Below, piece by piece: positions 9,389-17,791 of a stretch of 64,000 nt of DNA (its first letter is position 1; each line of letters opens with the position of its first letter). The DNA is from Rhodanobacter sp. PCA2 (GTDB lineage: Bacteria; Pseudomonadota; Gammaproteobacteria; Xanthomonadales; Rhodanobacteraceae), in contig NZ_NJIC01000033.1 in assembly GCF_013620825.1 (NCBI RefSeq), forward strand, positions 1-64,000, read 5' to 3'. The notes below the pieces were generated by a model that was given only the letters and a program-made list of their open reading frames with translations, was not told where the DNA came from and did not search any database. The translations under genes and the position numbers were made by a program.

Positions 9389-9421
9389 CGCCCGAAGCCC
9401 TCTCCTTCACCCGGAACCGCC

Positions 9422-10324
9422 ATGACCGCTTCCAACCATGTCCGCATCGTCGAAGTCGGCGCCCGCGACGGCTTGCAGAACGAGAAGACCCTGCTCCCGG
9501 CCGAAGTGAAGATCGCCCTGATCGACCGGCTCTCCTCCACCGGGCTCAAGACCATCGAGGCCACCAGCTTCGTGAGCCCGAAATGGGTGCCGCAGCTCGC
9601 CGACGCGGCCGAGGTGTTCACCGGCATCCGCAAGGTGCCGGGCGTGAGCTACCCGGTGCTGGTGCCGAACCTGCAGGGCTACGAGCGTGCCCGCGAAGTG
9701 GGCGCCGAAGAGATCGCCGTGTTCACCGCGGCCAGCGAAGCGTTCAACCGCAAGAACATCAACGCTTCCATCGACGAATCCATCGAGCGCTTCGTGCCGG
9801 TGCTGGAGCGCGCGAAGGCCGACGGCGTGGCGGTGCGCGGCTACGTCTCCACCGTGCTCGGCTGCCCCTACCAGGGCGAGGTGCCGGTGCGCGACGTGGT
9901 GCGCGTGGCCAGGCGCCTGCACGAACTCGGCTGCCACGAGATATCGCTGGGCGACACCATCGGCGTCGGCACGCCGGCCAAGGCGCGCGCGATGCTGCAC
10001 GCGGTGGCGCAGGAAGTGCCCATGCACGCGCTGGCGGTGCATTTCCACGACACCTACGGCCAGGCGCTGGCGAACATCCTCGCCTGCCTGGAGGAAGGCG
10101 TGCGCGTGGTGGACAGCGCCGTCTCCGGCACCGGCGGCTGCCCGTACGCCAAGGGCGCCACCGGCAACGTGGCCAGCGAGGACGTGGCCTACATGCTGCA
10201 CGGCATGGGCATGGAAACCGGCATCGACCTCGACCTGCTGATCGCCACCGGCGCGTGGCTGTCCGCCCAACTGCACAAGGACACCGCCAGCCGCGTCACC
10301 CGTGCGCGCACGGCGTCCGCTTGA
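9422..10324 (+). CDS. Hydroxymethylglutaryl-CoA lyase
   Basis: A 300-residue HMGL-like TIM-barrel enzyme. The N-terminal EVGARDGLQNE holds the metal-binding Asp, and the C-terminal signature SGTGGCPYAKGATGN carries the catalytic Cys240. It splits HMG-CoA into acetoacetate and acetyl-CoA, the last step of leucine degradation (liuE/mvaB role). It closes the liuC-mccA-hmgL gene group. No clear U-tailed terminator is visible in the 92 bases before the convergent Nudix gene. Confidence 0.93.
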   Translation: MTASNHVRIVEVGARDGLQNEKTLLPAEVKIALIDRLSSTGLKTIEATSFVSPKWVPQLADAAEVFTGIRKVPGVSYPVLVPNLQGYERAREVGAEEIAVFTAASEAFNRKNINASIDESIERFVPVLERAKADGVAVRGYVSTVLGCPYQGEVPVRDVVRVARRLHELGCHEISLGDTIGVGTPAKARAMLHAVAQEVPMHALAVHFHDTYGQALANILACLEEGVRVVDSAVSGTGGCPYAKGATGNVASEDVAYMLHGMGMETGIDLDLLIATGAWLSAQLHKDTASRVTRARTASA

Positions 10325-10416
10325 ACCGGCGAAGGTGACCGGGGCGGCAACGCCCGTCCCCGTCCGTCGTCCCGGCAGAAAATCCGGGCGGCGCATCGAT
10401 GGCCCGGCTGCCCATG

Positions 10417-10887
10417 TCACGCGAGCCGCAGGAACGGCGAGGGTTCGCGCTCCACGAATTCGCGGCGCACGTGGGCCAGCAGGTCGCGCTGGCTGCCAAA
10501 GGGCAGCAGCGCCGCGGCCTCCTCCAGCGCGACCCAGCGGAACGCCGAGTGCTCGCCGTTGAGACGCACCTGCGCATCGTCGGCGATCCGCGCGACGAAG
10601 GCGGGCACCAGTTCGATGCTGTCGGACTGCGCCAGGTAGAAACTTTCGCAGTAGCTGGTGGCCCAGAAGCTCTGCGGCTGCAGCGCCGTTTCCTCGCGCA
10701 ATTCGCGCAGCGCCGCCTGCCAGCCCGTCTCGCCGACCTCGACGTGGCCGGCGATGTAGCTCCACGCGCCGTCGAGATAGGCATCCGCCCGGCGCGCCAG
10801 CAGCATGCGCGTGCCCGCACCCGCGCCGCGCAGCGCGAGCACGGACACCATGGTGCTGCGCACCGGCAGGCCGCGCCCGGCATTCAT
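10417..10887 (-). CDS. Nudix hydrolase
   Basis: A 156-residue protein with a Nudix box at about residues 47-69 (G-x5-E-x7-RELREE), complete except that the last Gly is Ala. The REXXEE metal-binding helix is intact, so it should cleave a nucleoside diphosphate linked to another moiety with Mg2+. The substrate cannot be told from sequence; house-cleaning of damaged nucleotides is the usual role. The start overlaps the upstream glutathione-transferase stop (ATGA), so the two genes are translated together. Confidence 0.87.
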   Translation of the reverse strand: MNAGRGLPVRSTMVSVLALRGAGAGTRMLLARRADAYLDGAWSYIAGHVEVGETGWQAALRELREETALQPQSFWATSYCESFYLAQSDSIELVPAFVARIADDAQVRLNGEHSAFRWVALEEAAALLPFGSQRDLLAHVRREFVEREPSPFLRLA

Positions 10888-11519
10888 GGCGCGACCAGCA
10901 GCTTGCGGCTGGCCTCGGCGCTGGACCGCGCCGCCACGCGCGCGAACCACGGGCCGATCCTGGGCAGGGAACGGTCGAAGGGCTGGTTGACGCCCGCACC
11001 GAAATCCAGCCAGACGTAGAGCCAGATGTCCGCGGCGCTGAAGCGCTCGCCGCACAGCCACGGCCCCGTGCCGAACAGGCCGTCCAGCCAGGCCAGGCGA
11101 TCCTGCGCGATGCGTTTCAGCCCGGCCGCCGCCTCGGGGGCGACGGGGATGCGCGGCGCGAATCGCGGCAAACCCTCGGCGTAATGGAAGGCGTTGTGGA
11201 TGAACTCGGTGACGTTGAGCTCCACCCGCCGCCACCATTGACGGGTCAGCGCGCGCTCTTCCGGGGTGCTGCCGATCAGCGCTGGCGCGGGATGCAGCTC
11301 CTCCAGGTATTCGGCGATCGCCACCGCCTCGGCCAGGGTCGCGCCGTCGTCGAGCCGCAGCGCGGGCGTCTGCCCGGCGGGATTCAGGGCAAGATAGGCC
11401 GCCTCGCGGTTTTCCCCGCGCATCACGTCCACCGCCACGGCCGGCAGGTGCAGGCCCTTCTCCAGCAGGAACATGCGCAGGCAGCGCGGCGCGGGGCTGA
11501 TCGCGTCATAGACCAACAT
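10884..11519 (-). CDS. Glutathione S-transferase family protein
   Basis: A 211-residue cytosolic GST. The thioredoxin-like N-terminal half (about residues 1-80) contains the cis-Pro segment GQTPALRLDDG and the glutathione-contacting EAVAIAEYL. The all-helical C-terminal half contains the conserved FSAADIWLYVWLD. It would conjugate or reduce small electrophiles with glutathione; the natural substrate is unknown. It is divergent from the GNAT gene at 11577 with only 57 bases between starts, and forms an operon with the Nudix gene. Confidence 0.87.
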   Translation of the reverse strand: MLVYDAISPAPRCLRMFLLEKGLHLPAVAVDVMRGENREAAYLALNPAGQTPALRLDDGATLAEAVAIAEYLEELHPAPALIGSTPEERALTRQWWRRVELNVTEFIHNAFHYAEGLPRFAPRIPVAPEAAAGLKRIAQDRLAWLDGLFGTGPWLCGERFSAADIWLYVWLDFGAGVNQPFDRSLPRIGPWFARVAARSSAEASRKLLVAP

Positions 11520-11576
11520 GGGCGGCTCCGGTGCGAGAATCTGCCGACACTACACCGCAAGCGCCCCCCAGTCGCC

Positions 11577-12065
11577 ATGATCCAGGACTACTCCATCCGC
11601 CCCATCGAGCCGCGCGACGACGCCGCGGTCGCCGCGATCATCCGCACGGTGATGCCGGAGTTCGGCGCCGACGGCCCCGGCTTCGCGATCCACGACGCCG
11701 AGGTGGACGCGATGCATGCGGCCTACGCCCAGCCGCGCTGCAGCTACTTCGTGGTCGAACGCGACGGCCGCGTGGTCGGCGGCGGCGGGGTGGCGCCGCT
11801 GGTGAACGGCGAGCCGGACGTATGCGAACTGCGCAAGATGTATTTCCTGCCCGCGGCGCGCGGCGTCGGCGCCGGACAGGCCATGATGCAGCGCTGCCTG
11901 GACGCGGCGCGCGCCCATGGCTTCCGCCGCTGCTACCTGGAAACGCTCACCGGCATGGACGCGGCGCAGGCGCTGTACCGGCGCAACGGTTTCGTGCCGA
12001 TCTGCGCGCCGATGGGCGGCACCGGCCACCACGGCTGCGACCGCTGGTTCATCCGCCAACTGTGA
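11577..12065 (+). CDS. GNAT family N-acetyltransferase
   Basis: A 162-residue acetyl-CoA-dependent acyltransferase. Motif A is LRKMYFLPAARGVGAGQAMM, in which the GVGAG turn binds the pyrophosphate of CoA. The later LETLTGMDAAQALYRRNGF is the usual GNAT C-terminal block. The acceptor is not identifiable. The next gene starts 10 bases downstream, so the two are probably co-transcribed. Confidence 0.85.
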   Translation: MIQDYSIRPIEPRDDAAVAAIIRTVMPEFGADGPGFAIHDAEVDAMHAAYAQPRCSYFVVERDGRVVGGGGVAPLVNGEPDVCELRKMYFLPAARGVGAGQAMMQRCLDAARAHGFRRCYLETLTGMDAAQALYRRNGFVPICAPMGGTGHHGCDRWFIRQL

Positions 12066-12074
12066 GGTGACCCC

Positions 12075-12677
12075 ATGGCTAATCACGATGCCCGCGTCGA
12101 CGCCTACATCGCCAAGTCCGCCGAATTCGCCCGGCCCATCCTCGAACACCTGCGTGCCGCGGTGCATGCAGCCTGCCCGGATGTCGCGGAAACGATCAAG
12201 TGGGGGATGCCGTTCTTCGTCCATCGCAATGCCTCGCTGTGCATGATGGCCGCGTTCAAGCAGCACTGCAGCTTCGGCTTCTGGCTGGGCAGGCAGGTCG
12301 CCGGGAAGAATGCGGGCGAAGGCATGGGCCAGTTCGGCAAGCTCGCCTCGGTGCAAGACCTGCCCGCGAAAAAGGTACTCATCGACCTCGTCAGGAAGGC
12401 GGCGGCCTTGAACGAAGCGGGCGTGAAACAAACGCGCCCCAAGGCCGGCGCGAAACCGCCGCCGGTGTTGCCGGACGACCTCGCCGCCTTGCTGGCCCAG
12501 CGCAAGCACGCCGCCGCCCGCAAGACCTGGGAAGCTTTCCCGCCCAGTTGCCAGCGCGAATACATCAACTGGATCGTCGAAGCGAAAACCGACGCCACCC
12601 GCCAGAAACGCCTCGCCACCACGCTGGAGTGGCTGGCCGAAGGCAAGCGCCGCAACTGGAAATACGAGAAGTGCTAG
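12075..12677 (+). CDS. DUF1801 / YdeI-OmpD-associated family protein
   Basis: A 200-residue protein with an AGGTGA ribosome site. The first about 110 residues match the DUF1801 fold (IKWGMPFFVHR, then MMAAFKQHCSFGFW). The C-terminal part (about residues 145-200) has the YdeI pattern AARKTWEAFPPSCQREYINWIVEAK followed by a basic end. Such two-part proteins are widespread and poorly understood; E. coli YdeI has been linked to envelope stress and peptide resistance. The following gene starts inside its last codons. Confidence 0.8.
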   Translation: MANHDARVDAYIAKSAEFARPILEHLRAAVHAACPDVAETIKWGMPFFVHRNASLCMMAAFKQHCSFGFWLGRQVAGKNAGEGMGQFGKLASVQDLPAKKVLIDLVRKAAALNEAGVKQTRPKAGAKPPPVLPDDLAALLAQRKHAAARKTWEAFPPSCQREYINWIVEAKTDATRQKRLATTLEWLAEGKRRNWKYEKC

Positions 12678-13261
12678 ATCGACATCCAACGATCCGCATT
12701 GCCAGGGCAGGCGATGCCGAAGCCATCCACGCGATCTATGCGCCGCATGTCGAAAGCGGCGTCGCCACGTTCGAGAACGTATTGCCCGGGGTCGACGGCA
12801 TGCGCGAACGCATGCTTGCGCGCCTGCCGCATTACCCGTGGCTCGTGTGGGAGGAAGGCGGCACGGTGCTGGCCTACGCCTATGCAGGACGCTTCCGCGA
12901 ACGCGCCGCCTACGACTGGATCGCCGAGACCTCGATCTACGTGCATCCCGACGCGCAGCGCCGCGGCATCGCGCGTCGCCTCTACGGCACCCTGCTCGGC
13001 GTCATGCGCCTGCAAGGCCTCACCCAGGCGGTTGGCGTGATCACCCTGCCGGGCACGCCCAGCGTGACCCTGCATGAGGCGATGGGTTTCGCGCCGGCCG
13101 GCGTGTGGCGCAAGGCCGGGTGGAAGCTGGACGCCTGGTGGGATGTGGGCGTGTGGCAGAAGGAGTTGCAAGCGGCAACGCCCTCGCCGCCGGCGGTGAC
13201 GCCGTTCGCAACGCTCGCTTCGACGCCGGCACTGCAGGCCCTGCTGCAACGCGATTCGTGA
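12671..13261 (+). CDS. GNAT acetyltransferase, phosphinothricin-acetyltransferase-like
   Basis: A 196-residue acetyltransferase resembling the Pat/Bar group: an RIARAGDAEAIHAIYAPHV start, ESGVATFE, the AETSIYVHPDAQRRGIARRLY acetyl-CoA loop and a C-terminal GVWRKAGWKLDAWWDVGVW block. It probably acetylates an amino group on a small amino acid analogue such as methionine sulfoximine; resistance to a specific compound is not shown. The start is a GTG at 12671 that overlaps the end of the DUF1801 gene, so translation is coupled. The last about 30 residues are a variable Ala/Pro/Thr tail. Confidence 0.83.
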   Translation: MLDRHPTIRIARAGDAEAIHAIYAPHVESGVATFENVLPGVDGMRERMLARLPHYPWLVWEEGGTVLAYAYAGRFRERAAYDWIAETSIYVHPDAQRRGIARRLYGTLLGVMRLQGLTQAVGVITLPGTPSVTLHEAMGFAPAGVWRKAGWKLDAWWDVGVWQKELQAATPSPPAVTPFATLASTPALQALLQRDS

Positions 13262-13292
13262 AAACGGCACGCCCGCTGTGCGGGCGTGCCGT
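13260..13292 (-). terminator. Terminator, best fit to the rcnB-like gene
   Basis: A perfect 13-bp stem (13264-13276 with 13280-13292), loop TGT. The T-run follows the stem on the minus strand, so it best ends transcripts from the gene at 13486-13956. It lies right after the stop codon of the plus-strand GNAT gene and may act in both directions. Confidence 0.7.
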
Positions 13293-13324
13293 CTGTGCAT
13301 GCTTGTCCCAGCGACGGCCCGATT

Positions 13325-13485
13325 TTGCCGGTCATCCCGGCGAAAGCCGGAGGCGCTTCACGACAGCGAAGCTGGTCATCCAGCGCCTGCAAGCCTCGGC
13401 GTGCAGAGGCACTGGATTCCTGCCTTCGCAGGAATGACGAGCTTTCGCAGGAACGACGAGCAGGCAGTCGATTGGTCGGACTTCC
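13325..13485. repeat. Palindromic intergenic repeat, copy A
   Basis: This holds several inverted GTCATTCC/GGAATGAC-type arms (for example CCTGCCTTCGCAGG). The right end from about 13450 to 13488 is nearly identical to 40030-40066. It is a REP-like element of the type scattered through Xanthomonadales genomes. No gene is seen here. Confidence 0.75.
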
Positions 13486-13956
13486 CTAGTGGTTGAGCAA
13501 CAGGTCGACGATCACGCCCGTGGCGATCGCCACCAGCAGGTAGTCGCCGCTGTCGCTGCGCACCCAGCGGTAGCCGCGCGGCGGTTCGCGCAAATGGGCG
13601 TCGCGCCAGTCGTACACCACGTAGCGGGTGCTGCGGTATTCCACCGGCAGATAGCCGCCGCGCTTGTACCAGCCCTCGTGGCGGCCGCGATCGTGCCAGT
13701 CCTTGTAATGCCCGTAGGCATGTCCGCGGCCATGGCCGTCGCCGTCGCCATGGCGCGCGTAACGGTCGCCGTCGTCGTACCCGCGGCCGCGATTGCCGTC
13801 ATCCTGCCGATGGTCGCGACCCCGATCGTGTCCCCGGTCCTGTCCCTGGTCGTATCCACCATCCTGTCCGCGACCATGGTCCTGCGCCAGCGCGGAGCCG
13901 CCGGCCAGCATCAGCATCGCGCCACACACCACTGCCAGACCTTGCAGCTTCTTCAT
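13486..13956 (-). CDS. RcnB family exported protein
   Basis: A 156-residue protein with a clear Sec signal peptide (MKKLQG start, cleavage after SALAQ at about residue 24). A long Asp/Gly/His/Arg-rich low-complexity region (about residues 25-90) follows, then a C-terminal RcnB domain with YKRGGYLPVEY and PRGYRWVRSDSGDYLLVAIATGVI. E. coli RcnB is a periplasmic protein that affects Ni/Co homeostasis; the His-rich stretch here could bind metal, but that is inference. The ATG at 13956 has a GGAG ribosome site. The stop codon TAG lies exactly at the edge of repeat copy A. The 207-base gap to the divergent gene at 14164 shows no other feature. Confidence 0.85.
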   Translation of the reverse strand: MKKLQGLAVVCGAMLMLAGGSALAQDHGRGQDGGYDQGQDRGHDRGRDHRQDDGNRGRGYDDGDRYARHGDGDGHGRGHAYGHYKDWHDRGRHEGWYKRGGYLPVEYRSTRYVVYDWRDAHLREPPRGYRWVRSDSGDYLLVAIATGVIVDLLLNH

Positions 13957-14163
13957 GTCGATCTCCACCTGATGGACCATGGAACCCGTCCGCATCGTAC
14001 CGGCCGCCACCCGGCTCCCGCGTGCGACCCGGCACAAAATTCGTCCGCGGCGGCCCAACCCGGCATGAACCGTCGGCGCCCGGCAGGTTTCGCGTTCAGC
14101 CAGCAGCAACCGCCGCCGCTCGGCTAACATGAGCGACTTTCCGCTTCCGTTTCGGGGACTCCC

Positions 14164-14931
14164 ATGCAGCTCGATCAGGTCAAGGCCATCATCACCGGCG
14201 GCGCCTCCGGTCTCGGCCACGCGGTGGCGCAGCACCTCGTCGCCCACGGCGGCAAGGTGACGCTGTTCGACGTCAACGAGGAAAAGGGCCACGCCGCCGC
14301 GCAGGCGCTGGGCGACGCGGCGCGCTTCCACAAGACCGACGTCACCAGCGAGGACGGCGTGGCCGCCAACGTGGCCGCCGCGCGCGAGGCCATGGGCGGG
14401 CTCAACGTGGTGATGAACTGCGCCGGCATCCTCGGCGCCGGCCGCGTGCTGGGCAAGGAAGGCCCGATGCCGCTGTCCACCTTCGCCACCACGGTGATGG
14501 TGAACCTGGTCGGCAGCTTCAACGTGGCCAAGGCCGCCGCCGCGCTGATGCAGGGCAACGAGGCCGGCGAGGACGGCGAGCGCGGCGTGATCGTCAACAC
14601 CGCCAGCGTGGCCGCCTACGAAGGCCAGATCGGCCAGGCCGCCTACTCCGCGTCCAAGGGCGGCGTGGTCGGCATGACCCTGCCGATGGCGCGCGAGCTG
14701 TCGCGCTTCGGCATCCGCGTGGCGACCATCGCGCCGGGCATCTTCTGGACGCCGATGGTGGACGGCATGCCGCCCCAGGTGCAGGAGTCGCTCTCGGCTT
14801 CCATCCCCTTCCCCTCGCGCCTCGGCAAGCCGGAGGAGTTCGCCCAGACCGTGGCCTTCATCCTCGGCAACCGCTACATCAACGGCGAGACCATCCGCCT
14901 CGACGGCGCGGTGCGCCTGCAGCCCAAGTAA
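14164..14931 (+). CDS. Short-chain dehydrogenase, 3-hydroxyacyl-CoA dehydrogenase type-2-like
   Basis: A 255-residue Rossmann-fold SDR. The NAD-binding motif is TGGASGLG (about residues 12-19), the structural motif is NCAG and the catalytic pair is in YSASK, after a Ser in [10 protein letters not shown]. The motif around residues 90-110 and the [14 protein letters not shown] segment resemble the HSD10/FabG-like 3-hydroxyacyl-CoA dehydrogenases used in branched-chain and fatty acid oxidation. The substrate is inferred. The start has a GGGGA ribosome site. Confidence 0.87.
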   Translation: MQLDQVKAIITGGASGLGHAVAQHLVAHGGKVTLFDVNEEKGHAAAQALGDAARFHKTDVTSEDGVAANVAAAREAMGGLNVVMNCAGILGAGRVLGKEGPMPLSTFATTVMVNLVGSFNVAKAAAALMQGNEAGEDGERGVIVNTASVAAYEGQIGQAAYSASKGGVVGMTLPMARELSRFGIRVATIAPGIFWTPMVDGMPPQVQESLSASIPFPSRLGKPEEFAQTVAFILGNRYINGETIRLDGAVRLQPK

Positions 14932-15034
14932 GCCGGGATTGGGGAGACGGGATTCGGGATACGCCAAGGCGCCAGTCCCGCGACATTCCGCTTTCCCGAA
15001 TCCCAAATCCCGACTCCCCAATCCCGAGCATCCA
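14932..15034. repeat. GGGATTCGGGATAC-type inverted repeat, copy 1
   Basis: Left arm copies of GGGATTGGGGA and GGGATTCGGGATAC face right arm copies of CCCGAATCCCAAATCCCGA and TCCCCAATCCCGAG about 40 bases away. The sequence can fold into a long imperfect hairpin between the dehydrogenase and efpL. A related copy is at 54414-54543. Confidence 0.75.
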
Positions 15035-15598
15035 ATGAAAGCTTCCGACGTCAAGAAAGGCAACGTGGTCGAGCACGAAGGCACCGTGTACCAGGTGCGC
15101 GACATCGAGCGCAGCTCGCCCACCGCGCGCGGCGGCAACGTCACCTTCCGCTTCACGCTGTACTCCATCCCCGGCGGCCGCAAGTACGACCTCAGCCTGC
15201 GTGCCGACGACGACCTGAAGGAGATGGACCTGGTGCGCCGCGCCGCGAACTTCTCCTACAAGGACGGCGAAGCCTTCGTGTTCATGGACGCGGAGGATTA
15301 CACCCAGTACCTGCTCGGCCCCGAACTGGTGGGCGACAACGCCAGCTACATCGTCGAGGACGTGGAGGGCTACTACGTGCAGGTGATCGACGATGCGCCG
15401 GTGGGCCTGCAGGTGCCCACCAGCGTGGTGCTCACCGTGGTCGACACCGCGCCGGAGCTGAAGGGCGCCAGCGCCACCAAGCGCACCAAGCCCGCCAAGC
15501 TCAACACCGGCGTGGAAATCCAGGTGCCCGAGTACATCACCAACGACGAGAAGGTGTGGGTGAACACGCTTACCGGCGAGTTCGCCGGGCGGGCCTGA
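15035..15598 (+). CDS. yeiP: Elongation factor P-like protein EfpL (YeiP)
   Basis: A 187-residue EF-P paralogue with three beta-barrel domains. The tip loop at the position of the EF-P modification site reads SPTARG, with Arg32 instead of Lys. This is the hallmark of YeiP/EfpL, which needs no lysylation. The C-terminus has the EF-P family signature around [15 protein letters not shown]. It binds between the ribosomal P and E sites and helps synthesis of difficult, proline-containing motifs. True EF-P is also present, at 41938. The ATG at 15035 directly follows the GGGATT repeat; no strong ribosome site is visible. Confidence 0.92.
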   Translation: MKASDVKKGNVVEHEGTVYQVRDIERSSPTARGGNVTFRFTLYSIPGGRKYDLSLRADDDLKEMDLVRRAANFSYKDGEAFVFMDAEDYTQYLLGPELVGDNASYIVEDVEGYYVQVIDDAPVGLQVPTSVVLTVVDTAPELKGASATKRTKPAKLNTGVEIQVPEYITNDEKVWVNTLTGEFAGRA

Positions 15599-15666
15599 CC
15601 GGCGGCGGGCAGACACCGCGGCCGCTTTTGCCATACTCCCTCCACCCTGTTCACCCGGCTCCACCC

Positions 15667-17721
15667 ATGTCCGCCAGCGGCTATTCCCTGCGAGCCCAGC
15701 TCGTCGAAAGCCTGACGCACATCAAGCGGCCCGACGTGCCGCTGTGGGTGGTGCTGCGCAATACCCTGGCCGTGGTCGTGCCGCTGGGCGCGGGCCTGGC
15801 CACGGGGTATCCCGGGGTCGGCCTGGGCATCAGCGCCGGTGCGCTGGACACCATGTTCTCCGACCAGCCCGGCCCCTATCGCCAGCGCATGCAGTGGCTG
15901 CTGGTGGCGACACTGGTGGCAGCGCTGGCCGCCCTGGTGGGTTTCACCATCGGCGGCCATTTGCTGCCGATGCTGGTGGCCACGGCCGCGTTCGGCTTCT
16001 TCGGCGGCATGCTGGTGGTGTTCGGCACGGATGCCGCGCGCGTGGGCATGACCAGCATGATCCTGCTGGTGATCGCCGCCGCCACGCCCATCCCGCCCAG
16101 CGACGCCCTGCTGGCTGCCCTCCTGATCGGTTGCGGCGGCCTGCTGCTGACCCTGCTCGCCGTGGCCGCATGGCCGTTGCAACGCTATCGGCCGGAACGG
16201 CATGCGCTGGCCGGCGTATACACGGGCCTCGCCGCGCTGGCGCGCCAGACTGGCGACGACGAAAACGCCACGCCTGCGCTCACGGATGCCATGACCTCGC
16301 TGCAGCGCACCTTGCTCGGCCGCTATCGCGCGCATGGCCGCGCGATGGAGGCGTTCACCGTGCTGCTGGAACTGGCCGAACGCATCCGGCTGGAGCTGAC
16401 GGCAATGTCGGCGCTGCATGCCGCGGACAGCCTGCAGATGCGCTACCGGGAAGGCGCCGCGCAGGTGCTGGAGGCCATCGCGCACGCACTGGAAACCGCC
16501 GAACCGCCGCAGCAGGCGGAGCGCCTGCTCGAAACGCTGCGCAACGACGCCCGCAGCATGCCTGGCGGCATGGCCACGCACCTCCGTGCGCTGGATGGCC
16601 AGCTGGCCGCGGCGGTGCGCAACGCAAACTGGGCCGGCAGCCGCGGCGAACTGCGTGCCGAGGCGGAGGAGACGCAGTTGCCGCGCACGCTGCAAAGCGG
16701 CTCCGTGCGCGCCATGCTGCGCGCCAACCTCACGCCGCGCTCGATGGCGTTCCGGCATGCCGTGCGCACCGCGGCCTGCCTCAGCGCGGCGTTGCTCGTC
16801 TCGCGCCTGTTCCATCTGCAGCATGGCTACTGGCTGCCGATGACCACGGCGATCGTGCTGCGCTCGGATTTCGCCGCCACCTTCAACTTCGGACTGCTGC
16901 GCGTGGTGGGCACGGTGCTGGGCCTGGTGCTGACCACCGCCCTGCTGTACCTCGCGCCGAATTCGCCCTGGGCCCACCTCGCCCTGATGGCGCTGCTGTG
17001 CATGGCGTTCCGCTGGCTGGCCAATGCGCATTACGGCATCGCCGTGGCTGCGCTCACCGGCACCGTGGTGATCCTGTTGTCCTTCGATGGCGTCAATTCC
17101 GGCGTGGCCGTGACCGACCGTCTGGTGAGCACCGTGCTCGGCTGCGGCATGGCAATGGCGGCCTATCTCGTGTGGCCCACCTGGGAACGCGGCCGGGCGC
17201 GCAGCGCATTTGCCGAAATGCTCGACGCCTATGCCGGTTATCTGCGCGCGTTGGCGCTGCCCGGACAATACGAGGCGCAGCGCGAGACGCGCAGCCTGGT
17301 GCGCACGGCGCGCAGCAATGCGCTGGCCTCGCTCGACCGCATGCGGGCGGAGCCCGGCACGCCGGAGAACCTGCTGGAGCTGGCGCGCGCGCTGTTCGCC
17401 AACGGCAATCGTCTGGCGCGTACCGCGATGGCGCTGGAAGCGCTCGGCGAGGGCTCGACGCTGCCGCCGGAAATGAACCGCTTCGTCGCCACCTGCGCCG
17501 ACTCGGTGCAGTCCATCGCCACCGCCCTGCGCGAGCATCGCGTGCCCGACGCCCTGCCCGACCTGCGCGCCATGCAGCAATCCCTGCTGGTCCCGCTGCA
17601 GCACACCGGCGGCCTCGCCGAGGCCGAGCCGCTGGCGCGCATCAGCGACCGGCTCACCGACAGCATCAACACCCTGGCCCACGTGCTGCGGCGGGCGCAG
17701 CCCGCGGCGGGCAACGCCTGA
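15667..17721 (+). CDS. FUSC family inner-membrane protein
   Basis: A 684-residue protein with two blocks of hydrophobic spans (about residues 30-175 and 365-505), each followed by a soluble helical region. This is the duplicated layout of the FUSC/YccS/aromatic-acid-exporter family. The first membrane block has GYPGVGLGISAGALD and the second HGYWLPMTTAIVLRSDFAATF, the conserved family segment. It probably exports aromatic or other organic acids; the substrate is not known. It starts 68 bases after efpL. The kynurenine genes begin 70 bases downstream on the same strand, and a link to aromatic metabolites is possible but unproven. Confidence 0.85.
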   Translation: MSASGYSLRAQLVESLTHIKRPDVPLWVVLRNTLAVVVPLGAGLATGYPGVGLGISAGALDTMFSDQPGPYRQRMQWLLVATLVAALAALVGFTIGGHLLPMLVATAAFGFFGGMLVVFGTDAARVGMTSMILLVIAAATPIPPSDALLAALLIGCGGLLLTLLAVAAWPLQRYRPERHALAGVYTGLAALARQTGDDENATPALTDAMTSLQRTLLGRYRAHGRAMEAFTVLLELAERIRLELTAMSALHAADSLQMRYREGAAQVLEAIAHALETAEPPQQAERLLETLRNDARSMPGGMATHLRALDGQLAAAVRNANWAGSRGELRAEAEETQLPRTLQSGSVRAMLRANLTPRSMAFRHAVRTAACLSAALLVSRLFHLQHGYWLPMTTAIVLRSDFAATFNFGLLRVVGTVLGLVLTTALLYLAPNSPWAHLALMALLCMAFRWLANAHYGIAVAALTGTVVILLSFDGVNSGVAVTDRLVSTVLGCGMAMAAYLVWPTWERGRARSAFAEMLDAYAGYLRALALPGQYEAQRETRSLVRTARSNALASLDRMRAEPGTPENLLELARALFANGNRLARTAMALEALGEGSTLPPEMNRFVATCADSVQSIATALREHRVPDALPDLRAMQQSLLVPLQHTGGLAEAEPLARISDRLTDSINTLAHVLRRAQPAAGNA

Positions 17722-17791
17722 GCGGCAGCCCCGCAGCGCATTGTGCGTCCGCGGCACGACTGTACCCATCCCGGCGTTCTAGACTTGCACG

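Noticed and set aside
7276-10338. 1020-codon plus-strand ORF across mccA and hmgL
   Set aside because: Out-of-frame reading of two recognised genes, Arg/Ala-rich with no domain pattern.
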